NCBI GenBank assembly: GCA_018812265.1
Contig: JAHJDG010000094.1
Location: 1-39,418, forward strand
DNA from: a bacterium
GTDB lineage: Bacteria > Electryoneota > RPQS01
Direction: 5' to 3'
Length of the DNA stretch: 39,418 bases
A model generated the notes under the pieces. That model did no database searches. It was given only the letters and a program-made list of their open reading frames with translations, and was not told where the DNA came from. Below, one piece after another: positions 7,470 through 15,088 of this stretch. The position numbers were made by a program, and so were the translations under genes. Position 1 is the stretch's first letter. Every line of letters begins with the position of its first letter.

Positions 7470-9428
7470 TCATCGAACCAACAGTACCTTTTGCATAAAC
7501 CGCTCTTCCGCGACTCCTGCACGAACGAAATAAACGCCGCTCGCCAGACCCTCGGCGGAGAGCGTCAAGTGGTGGACGCCCGCCCGAAGCTTCCCCTGCG
7601 AAATAGTGCGAACATGGCGTCCGGTAACGTCAAACAGATCCACGGCCACTGCCGCCTCGCGAGCCAGCTCCAAAGGAATGACCGTAATCGAATTGAATGG
7701 ATTGGGATAGGCCGGATGAAGGAGATTGTGCGCAGGAAGTAGATGCGCGGGCTCAGGACTATCGAGCACCGTCGCCAACACCGCTACGCCCACAATACTA
7801 TCCGGACAAGCGTTGGTGCGGAACTCGATTCGTCCATAGTAGTCCCACAAACCGTTGTCGGTCGTGTCCGGCTCGATGATTACGTCAAAAACGAAATCCT
7901 CGCCCGCTCCGATCTCGACCTCGACCGGTTCCACGCTCAGCCACGGATCGTTCGGGTAGTTCCCTTGTGCCTGAGCCGTGACTTCGAGCACGCCGTCTCC
8001 GGGATTGGACACCGAAAGACCCGTCACCGTGCGCGTTCGGTTCTGTACCACCAGATTGAGAGAGGTCACGTTGAAATCGGCAATCCCCCGTACCAGCGAA
8101 AACGCCACCTCCGTCGTCTCGGTGCGTGCCAGATGCACGTCCGTCAACGTCGCCGAGTTCCAGCACACGTGGCGCGTCCGCAGTGTGAAGTCCCCTTCCG
8201 CCGTGAGAAGCCGAAACCGTCCGGCCGAATCGCTGAACGCGCTCGCGGCGAGCTCTTCGATGATGACCTCGACTCCCCGCAGCGGCGCGCCCGAAGCCGC
8301 CGCTTGAACCGTGCCGCGCAGAATCGCCGGTATTCCCATGAGATTCCGATATAATAGCAGTTCCGCCGCCGCGTAATCGGCCACCACCACGTCGGCATCG
8401 CCGTCCGCGTCCATATCGGCAATACCCAATCCGTAGAGCGACAATCCATTGGTCAACTCCACACCGATTAGAGCGCCGTTGCCCTCGTTTCGCCACCACC
8501 GAATGTGTCCGTTTTGATCCGTGGCGATTACATCGAGCCGCCGATCATAATTGAAGTCGGCTACTCCCAATCCACGCGGAAGACTAAGATTGCCGCTTAG
8601 AGTATGGGCAATGAATCCGCTATCGGAGCGTTCCCACCATTGGACGTTTCCCGCGGAAAAAACCGCCCCGATCAAATCACGGTCTCCGTCCGCGTCCAAG
8701 TCCGCTACGACCAGCCGAACCGTCCCGGCTCCGAATCCGAGTCCGTGCACGATCCAGCGGCCGTCCGTCGTCTGCTCGACCCAGCGAATCGAATCCACGT
8801 TCGAGTAGCAGACCACGTCGCTATCTCCGTCGGCATCGAAGTCGCTGAAGATCGCTCCGAACGGCTCGCGGATGTAGGCAGCCCCCAGGAGAGTGAATTG
8901 CCCGCCCTGATTGCAAAGTATCCGCACCGTATTGCCGCGATACTCGGCCACCGCCAAATCGAGATCGCCGTCGCCGTCAATATCCGCCGCATCCGCCGAC
9001 CACGCGCCGTTCGCGTTGTCCAGCAACGGCCGCTCCACGAACCGGTTGACTCCGGATGGCCCGGTATTCTCCAATAGCACGAACCGGTTGTCTTCATAGG
9101 ATGCGATGATGAGGTCCGCGTCCCCGTCTCCGTCGAAGTCTCCCGCCGTAATTCCGCGCGGCCCGGCTTGTCCCGCCATCCAACATGGATACGTCTGGGT
9201 GCTGTCCCCCCGGTTCTCGATCCAATACACGGTTCCCCACCGACTGGTGGCCGCAACGTCCATATCATTATCGCCGTCCAGATCGGCAACTGCCACTTCA
9301 GACACTCCGGCAACGTCCAGAGCAAAGGAAGATGAGCGGAACGTCTGGGCGTTCGCGTCACCCGCCGAAAATAGTAGCAGGAGCATCGTCGCCCATCCGG
9401 CAGCGTATTCTGCCCATGTCGCTCTCAA
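7470..9428 (-). CDS. Secreted FG-GAP/VCBS-repeat protein with PNPFNS sorting-type tail
   Basis: A 652-residue secreted protein. A signal peptide spans about 1-28 (hydrophobic ATMLLLLFSAG, cleavage near ANA-QT). Seven calcium-binding FG-GAP/VCBS-type loops follow over about 40-370: DLDGDNDMD, DFDGDGDAD, DIDGDGDLD, DFDADGDSD, DLDADGDRD, DFNYDRRLD and DMDADGDAD. Next come a carboxypeptidase-regulatory-like beta domain (about 370-450) and an Ig-like region. The C-terminus is a sorting-type domain with AYPNPFNS and SGVYFVRA, as found on secreted proteins of FCB-group bacteria. The TTG start is chosen because GAGG lies 9 bases upstream; the nearby ATG at 9433 meets a stop at once. The upstream gene ends 12 bases before, so the two form an operon. 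Confidence 0.85.
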   Translation of the reverse strand: MRATWAEYAAGWATMLLLLFSAGDANAQTFRSSSFALDVAGVSEVAVADLDGDNDMDVAATSRWGTVYWIENRGDSTQTYPCWMAGQAGPRGITAGDFDGDGDADLIIASYEDNRFVLLENTGPSGVNRFVERPLLDNANGAWSADAADIDGDGDLDLAVAEYRGNTVRILCNQGGQFTLLGAAYIREPFGAIFSDFDADGDSDVVCYSNVDSIRWVEQTTDGRWIVHGLGFGAGTVRLVVADLDADGDRDLIGAVFSAGNVQWWERSDSGFIAHTLSGNLSLPRGLGVADFNYDRRLDVIATDQNGHIRWWRNEGNGALIGVELTNGLSLYGLGIADMDADGDADVVVADYAAAELLLYRNLMGIPAILRGTVQAAASGAPLRGVEVIIEELAASAFSDSAGRFRLLTAEGDFTLRTRHVCWNSATLTDVHLARTETTEVAFSLVRGIADFNVTSLNLVVQNRTRTVTGLSVSNPGDGVLEVTAQAQGNYPNDPWLSVEPVEVEIGAGEDFVFDVIIEPDTTDNGLWDYYGRIEFRTNACPDSIVGVAVLATVLDSPEPAHLLPAHNLLHPAYPNPFNSITVIPLELAREAAVAVDLFDVTGRHVRTISQGKLRAGVHHLTLSAEGLASGVYFVRAGVAEERFMQKVLLVR

Positions 9429-9440
9429 TTCATGTATCCT

Positions 9441-11495
9441 CTACTTGAGCAAAATCACCTTGACCGTACGCACGCGGTCCGCGCCCGCCAGCCGGATAAA
9501 ATAGGAACCCGAAGCAATCCCCGCCGCATCCCATTCCCGCTCGTACCAGCCGGGAGTGTGCATGCCCGACGCCAGAGTCGTCACCAATCTTCCCTGCACG
9601 TCGAACACGTCCAATCTCACGTTCTCCAAACGATCCACTCCGTAGCGCAGTCTCGTCACGCTGTTGAACGGATTGGGAGCCGGCGGAGCCAAGGCGAATT
9701 CCACCGGAATCGCCGCGTACTCGTCCTCCACGCCCGCCGACCACGAAACAAACATCCAGCGCTCGCGCGATTCCCGCTCCATCGGCGGGTAGAAACTCCG
9801 CGCCGTTACGTACCACAACACGGTGTCCGCCTCGCCGATCAGCGGATTGCCCACGAAGCTCACGTTGATGAACGTGTCGCGGAGACTCGGAAACGTCAGT
9901 CCAGTGTCCCCCACCACGAAGTGAAGCGCGTACACCACCGAGTCGTTCGCGTCGGGATCGCGGGCGCGCTGCCAGCGGAATTCCCCCACCGGCCGCGTCA
10001 GCGCCGTGCCGCTGTCCGGCGAAATCAGGCTGAACTCCGCCATGGAATCGGGAATCGCACACCGAAAACTCCAACGCCTCTCCCGGCACAAACGCGTATT
10101 GCCCAGTAGATCCACTGCCGTGACGCGCCAATAAAACCGGACGTCGTCCGTGTCCACGGGCCAGATGAAGCGAGTCGTGTCTATCGGCCCGAACGGCCGC
10201 GTAAAACCAAACGTCGTATCGAACGACAGTTCCAACGTATACGCGACCGTGTCTCCCTCGTCGGGGTCCTCCGCCGCCTCCCATTCGAAGACAACCGCCG
10301 CGCTGTCAACGATTGCCGCATCCCGGGGAGTTAACAGCGAAAAATGAAACGGACGATGCGGGCCCGGCGAATGGGGATCGGGTTCGGTGATCAGATAGTA
10401 GCCGTGGCTCTGGCCGTTGGCAATCGAACCCGCCGCGTGATAGCGCCACGCTGAATCCTGCACCACGTCGGTCAGCTCGCTCTCCGCATCCTGCGGTGTA
10501 TACAGCGTCCACAGGCTGTCGCTGGCGCGCGAAATCTTCATCAAAAATCCGCGCCGCTCCGCTTGTGGAGCGCCGTCGCTCCATCCCGCAATCACGAATC
10601 CGCTGTCCCGGTCCGTCGTCGCCGCCGCCGAATTGGCATAGTCGGGAGCCGCCGTACCGTACGTCCGCGACCACAGACTGTCCCCCGCGTCGTTGATCGC
10701 CATCACCAAGATGTCCCACGCACCGCCACTGACCGGTCGCGTATTCCCGATCAACAACGTGAGCTCCGCCGAAATGCGCACCGCGTCGGTACACACCTCC
10801 CACTGCGGGCCGCGAAAGCGACGAACGACCGGATCCAAACCCAATGTATCGGTGCGAATCATCACCATGTCGCTGCTGGTTCCGACCGAATCGGAATCGC
10901 GTGTTCCATAGAGGTGAACCGTCGTGTCGTTCACCAGCATTACGACCTCGGCCACCGAACCTTGTGGATAGATTCGTGCCCAATCTATCTGGCCGCTCGA
11001 TGAAACCTTCAGCAGCGACATCGCCCGCGCCGAAACCGCATCCGGTTCGGTTGAACCCGCGACATAGAGCCAGCCATCCGGTCGCTGCATCAGCGCACGA
11101 CCCACGTCATCCGACGTGTTCCCGCCGAACGTGTAGCTTCCTCGGAGCGTGCCGCTCGGCGAAAGTCGCATCAGCTTGTAGTCCCAAGTGGCGTTCTCGG
11201 TCGTGTAGCCGATCATGGCCAGCGAGCTATCGGCCAGAGTCGTCATCGCCGAAAAATGGAGCGTGCTGCCGTAGGTGCGCGACCAATTGGCGGACCCGGT
11301 CGAATCCACTTTCATCGCGTGGAACCGGTATGACCCGATCACCGCCGTCCCCCCGAGATATGCCCACCGTGGAGTCTGGATGGTGTCCGCGATAAGAACC
11401 GCATTCAGCGTTCCCGTCTCGGGATAGATCGCCGTACGGTGGACTTCCGGTGCTATAGCGCAAGCTATGCCCGCCCAACAGCACCATCCGATCAC
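9441..11495 (-). CDS. Large secreted protein with propeller-like repeats, Fn3-like domains and PNPFNS tail
   Basis: A 684-residue exported protein. A short hydrophobic leader (CCWAGIACAIA) opens the frame. Residues about 40-390 hold repeated units of the form WSRTYG, GYTTENATWDYKLMRLSPSG, VAGSTEPDAVSARAMSLLKVSSSG and VIAGWSDGAPQAERRGFLMKIS, resembling beta-propeller repeats of surface proteins. Two Fn3/Ig-like modules follow (FSLLTPRDAAIVDSAAVVFEW and FSLISPDSGTALTRPVGEFRW). The C-terminus is a sorting-type domain, APNPFNSVTRLRYG to SGSYFIRLAG. The GTG start is uncertain: no ATG exists between it and the in-frame stop at 11586-11588. It heads a two-gene operon with the FG-GAP protein. Function is unknown; surface adhesion or display is inferred. 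Confidence 0.75.
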   Translation of the reverse strand: MIGWCCWAGIACAIAPEVHRTAIYPETGTLNAVLIADTIQTPRWAYLGGTAVIGSYRFHAMKVDSTGSANWSRTYGSTLHFSAMTTLADSSLAMIGYTTENATWDYKLMRLSPSGTLRGSYTFGGNTSDDVGRALMQRPDGWLYVAGSTEPDAVSARAMSLLKVSSSGQIDWARIYPQGSVAEVVMLVNDTTVHLYGTRDSDSVGTSSDMVMIRTDTLGLDPVVRRFRGPQWEVCTDAVRISAELTLLIGNTRPVSGGAWDILVMAINDAGDSLWSRTYGTAAPDYANSAAATTDRDSGFVIAGWSDGAPQAERRGFLMKISRASDSLWTLYTPQDAESELTDVVQDSAWRYHAAGSIANGQSHGYYLITEPDPHSPGPHRPFHFSLLTPRDAAIVDSAAVVFEWEAAEDPDEGDTVAYTLELSFDTTFGFTRPFGPIDTTRFIWPVDTDDVRFYWRVTAVDLLGNTRLCRERRWSFRCAIPDSMAEFSLISPDSGTALTRPVGEFRWQRARDPDANDSVVYALHFVVGDTGLTFPSLRDTFINVSFVGNPLIGEADTVLWYVTARSFYPPMERESRERWMFVSWSAGVEDEYAAIPVEFALAPPAPNPFNSVTRLRYGVDRLENVRLDVFDVQGRLVTTLASGMHTPGWYEREWDAAGIASGSYFIRLAGADRVRTVKVILLK

Positions 11496-11671
11496 TATCA
11501 GTCTGTGAATCGCCGCCTCCTGCCCTTCACTCGTGAAATCTGCCGTTTCGCACTTGGCTCTGAACTGGATTTCAGCCCTAAGCCTCTACTGCAATGCACC
11601 CTGCAATTCCCTTCGCGAAACGCCCCCGCACGGCACGTTCTGTGCCGCTGAGGCGTTCCCGACTGTGAAGG

Positions 11672-11700
11672 AAGGTACATATTTTTTCTTACCTTGTCAA
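11672..11700 (-). promoter_or_regulatory. Possible sigma70-type promoter for the secreted-protein operon
   Basis: On the minus strand TTGACA is followed after 17 bases by TACCTT. The -35 is perfect, the -10 weak. It lies about 175 bases upstream of the GTG start at 11495, in the 289-base divergent gap before the PAS-receiver gene. Confidence 0.35.
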
Positions 11701-11784
11701 GGCGAGGCCGGTCATATCAGGGCGGCATTCTATTTGCAAATCAGTACCTAATCAAGACCTATTCATCCCCAGCTCCGAGGTCAA

Positions 11785-14151
11785 ATGTCTGCCGTCAAAC
11801 GATCCGTCCCTCTGGCCCTGGCCGTCCTCGCTGTTGCCGCTGGTGCCGCCCTGATCATGGGAAATCGCCCCGGCACTCGCGAACAGGTCATCCGAATGGA
11901 ACAAACCCGCGTCGAAACTCTGGCCCGCTCCTGGGAATTCCAGATTACCGCGGCGCGTTCGATGTTTCGGGACCAACTGATTCGTCATGGACTGCTGGAC
12001 GCCCTGGACCACCCCGAGGAATGGTCGTCCGACCGTGTCTCAGGTAAACTTAGCTCCGTTTCCCACTCATGGGGAAAGGAAGCCGGGGTTCCACTGACGC
12101 TCGCGCTCCTTCGCTCCGACGGTTCCCTCCACACCTATGTCGGGGATAGCTCGCGGCTGAAATCCGCCGTCCGGGCGCTGTCCAGCCCCGGCCAGAACGA
12201 CGTCGTTCTGTTGGCCCGCTCTGAAGCCCAACCCGAGCTGCTGGCTCTTGAGTTCCAGACTCCGGCCTTGCAGCTTGGCCATCGTCCCGGTCACATGATC
12301 GGGCTGATCGGCCTCCCCGGATTCCTGGCCGGCGTGCGGGATATCCCTTCCGGCTGGGCGCTGCTGGCGGGTCCCGGCAAGCCGTTGATCGTCTCCCAAT
12401 CCGGACCGGCCCGCATCCCCATCAATGACGCAACCTGGCCGCTGCTCCTTTCGCAAGGTACGGGTACGATCCCGCTGGAAAACGGAACAACCCTCTGTTT
12501 CTCACGCATACAAGTGCCGGCGATGGAACCCTTGCTGCTGGTGTTGCCGCTGTCGCCTGCCCGCTCCGCCCTCGTGCCACTGGCCATTATCCTCATCTGT
12601 GCTGGACTGGCCGGGATGGTATGGCTGCAGGTTCGGCGATGGAAAACCCAACCGGCGACGATGGCTTTCACGCAACCGTCGGTTCCACGGGAAGATACAC
12701 TCTGGCTGCGGCAGGTCTTCCATTCTCTCGACGACCCCATCTGCGTGGTCAATAGTGCCGGCGAAGTCATTCGCGCCAACAATAAGGCCCATCATTGGTT
12801 CCATTTCCATCGGGGGCGGCCCCGGGATGATCTGACCGTCTGGCGCGATGCCGGAGATTGCCTTCTGACCGAACTTCTCGCGATGGCGGCCGAGGATCCC
12901 GAAGCGGCTTCCGGCCGCATGTCCCTCCAAGTCGAGGGAATGGAACTGGAGGGCGTCCTCCGCGCCGAACGAATCGAAGGATCGGATGACGGTGCCGTGA
13001 TGCTGCAATTCAAACTCGGTCTCGCCGCCTCCGAGACGCCCTCCGCGACAAACTCGGAATCCAATGCGCAGCCCGGCGAACCTGATCCCTACTGCCCCTA
13101 TCCCGTCCTGTCGGTATCTACCGACGGGCTGGTGGTCGGGTTCAATGATGCGGCTCGCCGCTCCTGCGCACGACTCGACGAGTCTCCGCTGATCACGGAC
13201 ATTCTCCCTGCCCTCAGCGACAAGGAATTGCCCAAACTGCTGGCGGCTGTCAACGGCCACACGTTCGAATCGCTCTTCGGTCCCCGGCCCCACGAGTTCC
13301 GCTTAGTGCGCCGCGAGGGGCAGCTCTATCTCTACGGGCACCCACTGTCCGCCTCCAAGAACCTCGAAATCGAGATGAAACAGGCTCAGCAGAACTTCTA
13401 CACCCTCTATGCGCTGAGCGCTCTGCCCGTGATTCTGGCCGATCCCCGCGATCACTCGATCCTCGAGGCCAATGCCGCCGCCGCCGATCTGCTTCAGACC
13501 ACTCCCCCCGCGCTGCGTGGCCGCGCCCTTGCCGACTTCTCCGCCGAACCGTGGGAACTCAACAACGAAGATTCCCTCTATATCGCCCGTGGCTACAACG
13601 GAATCGCGATCCGTTGCCGTCTTCAATATGAACTGATCAAAGTCGAGGGCGCTCCCACGCTGCTGATCGTTCTCGAACCCGAATCCGAGCCGCTGCTGCC
13701 CGACTATCCGGAGATCGTGCCGCAGGCGACCGTCATGGACTCGCCCCCGTCCTCCCCCGAACCGCTGCCCCTTCCGCCCGGCCCCGGGCTACTCATTACC
13801 CTCAATCCCACCGTTCGCGAGACGGCGCGGCGAATGTTCGAAAAAACCGGCCATGACTGCGAATCGTTTTCCAGTCTCGACGATGTGACCGTCTGGCTCA
13901 TTACTCATGACGTGCGGCCCGAATTCGTAGCCATTGACCTTACCGATTTCGACGGCATTGATGGATGGCTCGAAGAACTGCGTGCCCGCTGCGGCGACGT
14001 GCCGTGTCTGGCTTTCACCGATGGTGACCCTTGGTCGCTTCCCAACGACGGTCTCAATGCGTTTCTCGCCAAACCTTTCGACTTCGAATCGCTGATCGCC
14101 GCTCTCGCCACACTGAAACTCGATCACGCGCTCTTTTCCTCCACCGCCTGA
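11785..14151 (+). CDS. Membrane PAS-domain protein with C-terminal degenerate receiver, no kinase domain
   Basis: A 788-residue signalling protein. A first membrane helix (about 7-26) and a second (about 262-283, SALVPLAIILICAGLAGMVWL) bracket a periplasmic sensor region of some 235 residues. In the cytoplasm there are about three PAS-like domains: about 310-410 (DDPICVVNSAGEVIRANNKAHHWF), about 433-530 (VLSVSTDGLVVGFNDAARRS) and about 545-650 (LPVILADPRDHSILEANAAAADLL). A Pro-rich linker leads to a receiver-like domain (about 690-785) with the phospho-Asp position AIDLTDFDGIDGW and the conserved lysine in FLAKPFD. The N-terminal acidic pair is missing (LLITLNPTVRE). No HisKA, HATPase, GGDEF or EAL is present. 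GAGG lies 5 bases before the ATG. Confidence 0.8.
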   Translation: MSAVKRSVPLALAVLAVAAGAALIMGNRPGTREQVIRMEQTRVETLARSWEFQITAARSMFRDQLIRHGLLDALDHPEEWSSDRVSGKLSSVSHSWGKEAGVPLTLALLRSDGSLHTYVGDSSRLKSAVRALSSPGQNDVVLLARSEAQPELLALEFQTPALQLGHRPGHMIGLIGLPGFLAGVRDIPSGWALLAGPGKPLIVSQSGPARIPINDATWPLLLSQGTGTIPLENGTTLCFSRIQVPAMEPLLLVLPLSPARSALVPLAIILICAGLAGMVWLQVRRWKTQPATMAFTQPSVPREDTLWLRQVFHSLDDPICVVNSAGEVIRANNKAHHWFHFHRGRPRDDLTVWRDAGDCLLTELLAMAAEDPEAASGRMSLQVEGMELEGVLRAERIEGSDDGAVMLQFKLGLAASETPSATNSESNAQPGEPDPYCPYPVLSVSTDGLVVGFNDAARRSCARLDESPLITDILPALSDKELPKLLAAVNGHTFESLFGPRPHEFRLVRREGQLYLYGHPLSASKNLEIEMKQAQQNFYTLYALSALPVILADPRDHSILEANAAAADLLQTTPPALRGRALADFSAEPWELNNEDSLYIARGYNGIAIRCRLQYELIKVEGAPTLLIVLEPESEPLLPDYPEIVPQATVMDSPPSSPEPLPLPPGPGLLITLNPTVRETARRMFEKTGHDCESFSSLDDVTVWLITHDVRPEFVAIDLTDFDGIDGWLEELRARCGDVPCLAFTDGDPWSLPNDGLNAFLAKPFDFESLIAALATLKLDHALFSSTA

Positions 14152-14198
14152 ACACACTCGCTGAGTATTGATAGCCACAACGGCGTATCCCAAAAATA

Positions 14199-14262
14199 TC
14201 AGAGGGGAAAGGAAGCGAAGGCCCGCCGAGCCGGATTAAGCGCTCACCGTCTTTCCCTCTGA
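14199..14262. other. Long inverted repeat in the convergent gap after the PAS-receiver gene
   Basis: TCAGAGGG-G-AAAG (14199-14211) can pair with CTTTCCCTCTGA (14251-14262), giving 12 base pairs with one bulge around a 39-base loop. No T run follows. It may be a transcript-end structure; the function is not evident. Confidence 0.35.
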
Positions 14263-14300
14263 CAAGCCGTTCGCCGCGCGCAACTCGGCCGGAATCCGAT

Positions 14301-14328
14301 CCCGGTGGTGACTCTCCAGAGTCACCCC
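14301..14328. repeat. 28-base palindromic repeat element, copy 1
   Basis: The core GGTGACTCT-CC-AGAGTCACC is a perfect inverted repeat, flanked by CCCGGT and CC. An identical 28-base copy lies at 38394-38421. Both copies are in gaps between convergent genes. Confidence 0.85.
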
Positions 14329-14334
14329 AAACGA

Positions 14335-14376
14335 TTCTGAAAAAATCAGCCGGCGGATCCGAAGACCCGCCGGCTC
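14335..14376 (-). terminator. Intrinsic terminator of flgB
   Basis: On the minus strand AGCCGGCGG, a 10-base loop, and CCGCCGGCT form a perfect 9-bp GC stem followed by GATTTTTTC. It is a strong rho-independent terminator about 55 bases past the flgB stop, showing that no flgC is cotranscribed. Confidence 0.85.
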
Positions 14377-14431
14377 GTGAGGAGAGAGAAGATGAAGTGG
14401 CGCGATTATGGCCGCGCCTGCCAACTGCCCG

Positions 14432-14866
14432 TTATTGTCCGCGTATCGCCGACTTGAGTCCCGTGTACCGCCGCTTCAAGAGTTCCAGCGAGGCCAGATA
14501 GCGAAGCTGTGTTTCCGCCATTTCTGCCATCTCCTGATCCATGTCCACTCCGTTGACTCCGTTCCCGTCTTCGGGGAGCGGTTCGGTACGGAACTTCGGC
14601 TGGATTTCCTCCAGCGAACTTGCGCCGGAACGCAGATGCCGCGGATTCGTTGTGCGCAGCGCGCCGCTGCTTTCCTGATCAAGGACTTCCTTGAGTTCCG
14701 ATTCGAAATCCACCGCCACCCGGCGATATCCCGGCGTCTCGGCATTGGCAATGTTCTGGGCATGAGCCCGCTGCCGCGCCGCCTGAGCGTCGAGATTCTT
14801 TTTCAGCACCGTTGTAGCGGAAGATTGATTGATGAGGAAATCTTGGATAACGTTTCGATCAGCCAT
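14432..14866 (-). CDS. flgB: Flagellar basal-body rod protein FlgB (orphan)
   Basis: A 144-residue FlgB, close to the usual length. The N-terminal rod signature is present: LKKNLDAQAARQRAHAQNIANAETPGYRR (split: LKKNLDAQAARQRAH, AQNIANAETPGYRR), with the NIANAETPGYRR heptad region that defines flagellar rod/hook proteins. The C-terminal helix is DMDQEMAEMAETQLRYLASLE followed by LLKRRYTGLKSAIRG. FlgB polymerises as the proximal rod in the periplasm. The chosen ATG has GGAGGA 6 bases upstream; a longer frame to 14926 lacks support. It is normally the first gene of flgB-flgC-fliE, but here a terminator follows and no other flagellar gene is present. A sigma54-type promoter is seen at 14936-14951. 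Confidence 0.92.
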   Translation of the reverse strand: MADRNVIQDFLINQSSATTVLKKNLDAQAARQRAHAQNIANAETPGYRRVAVDFESELKEVLDQESSGALRTTNPRHLRSGASSLEEIQPKFRTEPLPEDGNGVNGVDMDQEMAEMAETQLRYLASLELLKRRYTGLKSAIRGQ

Positions 14867-14935
14867 GAATCGTCCTCCGCCGCATCCATCGGCCCGGCCC
14901 TCGCCGCGCCCGGATGCAGATGACACTCATGGAAC

Positions 14936-14951
14936 AGCAACTCATATGCCA
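14936..14951 (-). promoter_or_regulatory. Sigma54 (RpoN) promoter upstream of flgB
   Basis: On the minus strand TGGCATATGAGTTGCT matches the sigma54 consensus TGGCACG-N4-TTGCW at 14 or so of the fixed positions except CG to TA, with GG and GC correctly spaced. Transcription would start near 14926, giving a leader of about 60 bases. Many flagellar rod/hook genes use sigma54, which fits. Confidence 0.65.
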
Positions 14952-15030
14952 CATGCAATATCCTGTTAAACCTGAACAGAGCTTCCTCAAACGGTAGGAT
15001 TTGCCCGGCCCAGTGCCTCTTGTGGCTGAC

Positions 15031-15065
15031 AAGAAACGGCCCCGAAGCTCACGCCCCGGGGCCGG
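15031..15065 (-). terminator. Intrinsic terminator of the lamin-tail protein gene
   Basis: On the minus strand CGGCCCCG, a 12-base loop, CGGGGCCG, then TTTCTT. The 8-bp GC stem ends about 25-50 bases past the stop of the large secreted protein gene. Confidence 0.75.
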
Positions 15066-15088
15066 TTAACAATCCGTATCGTTTCCCG

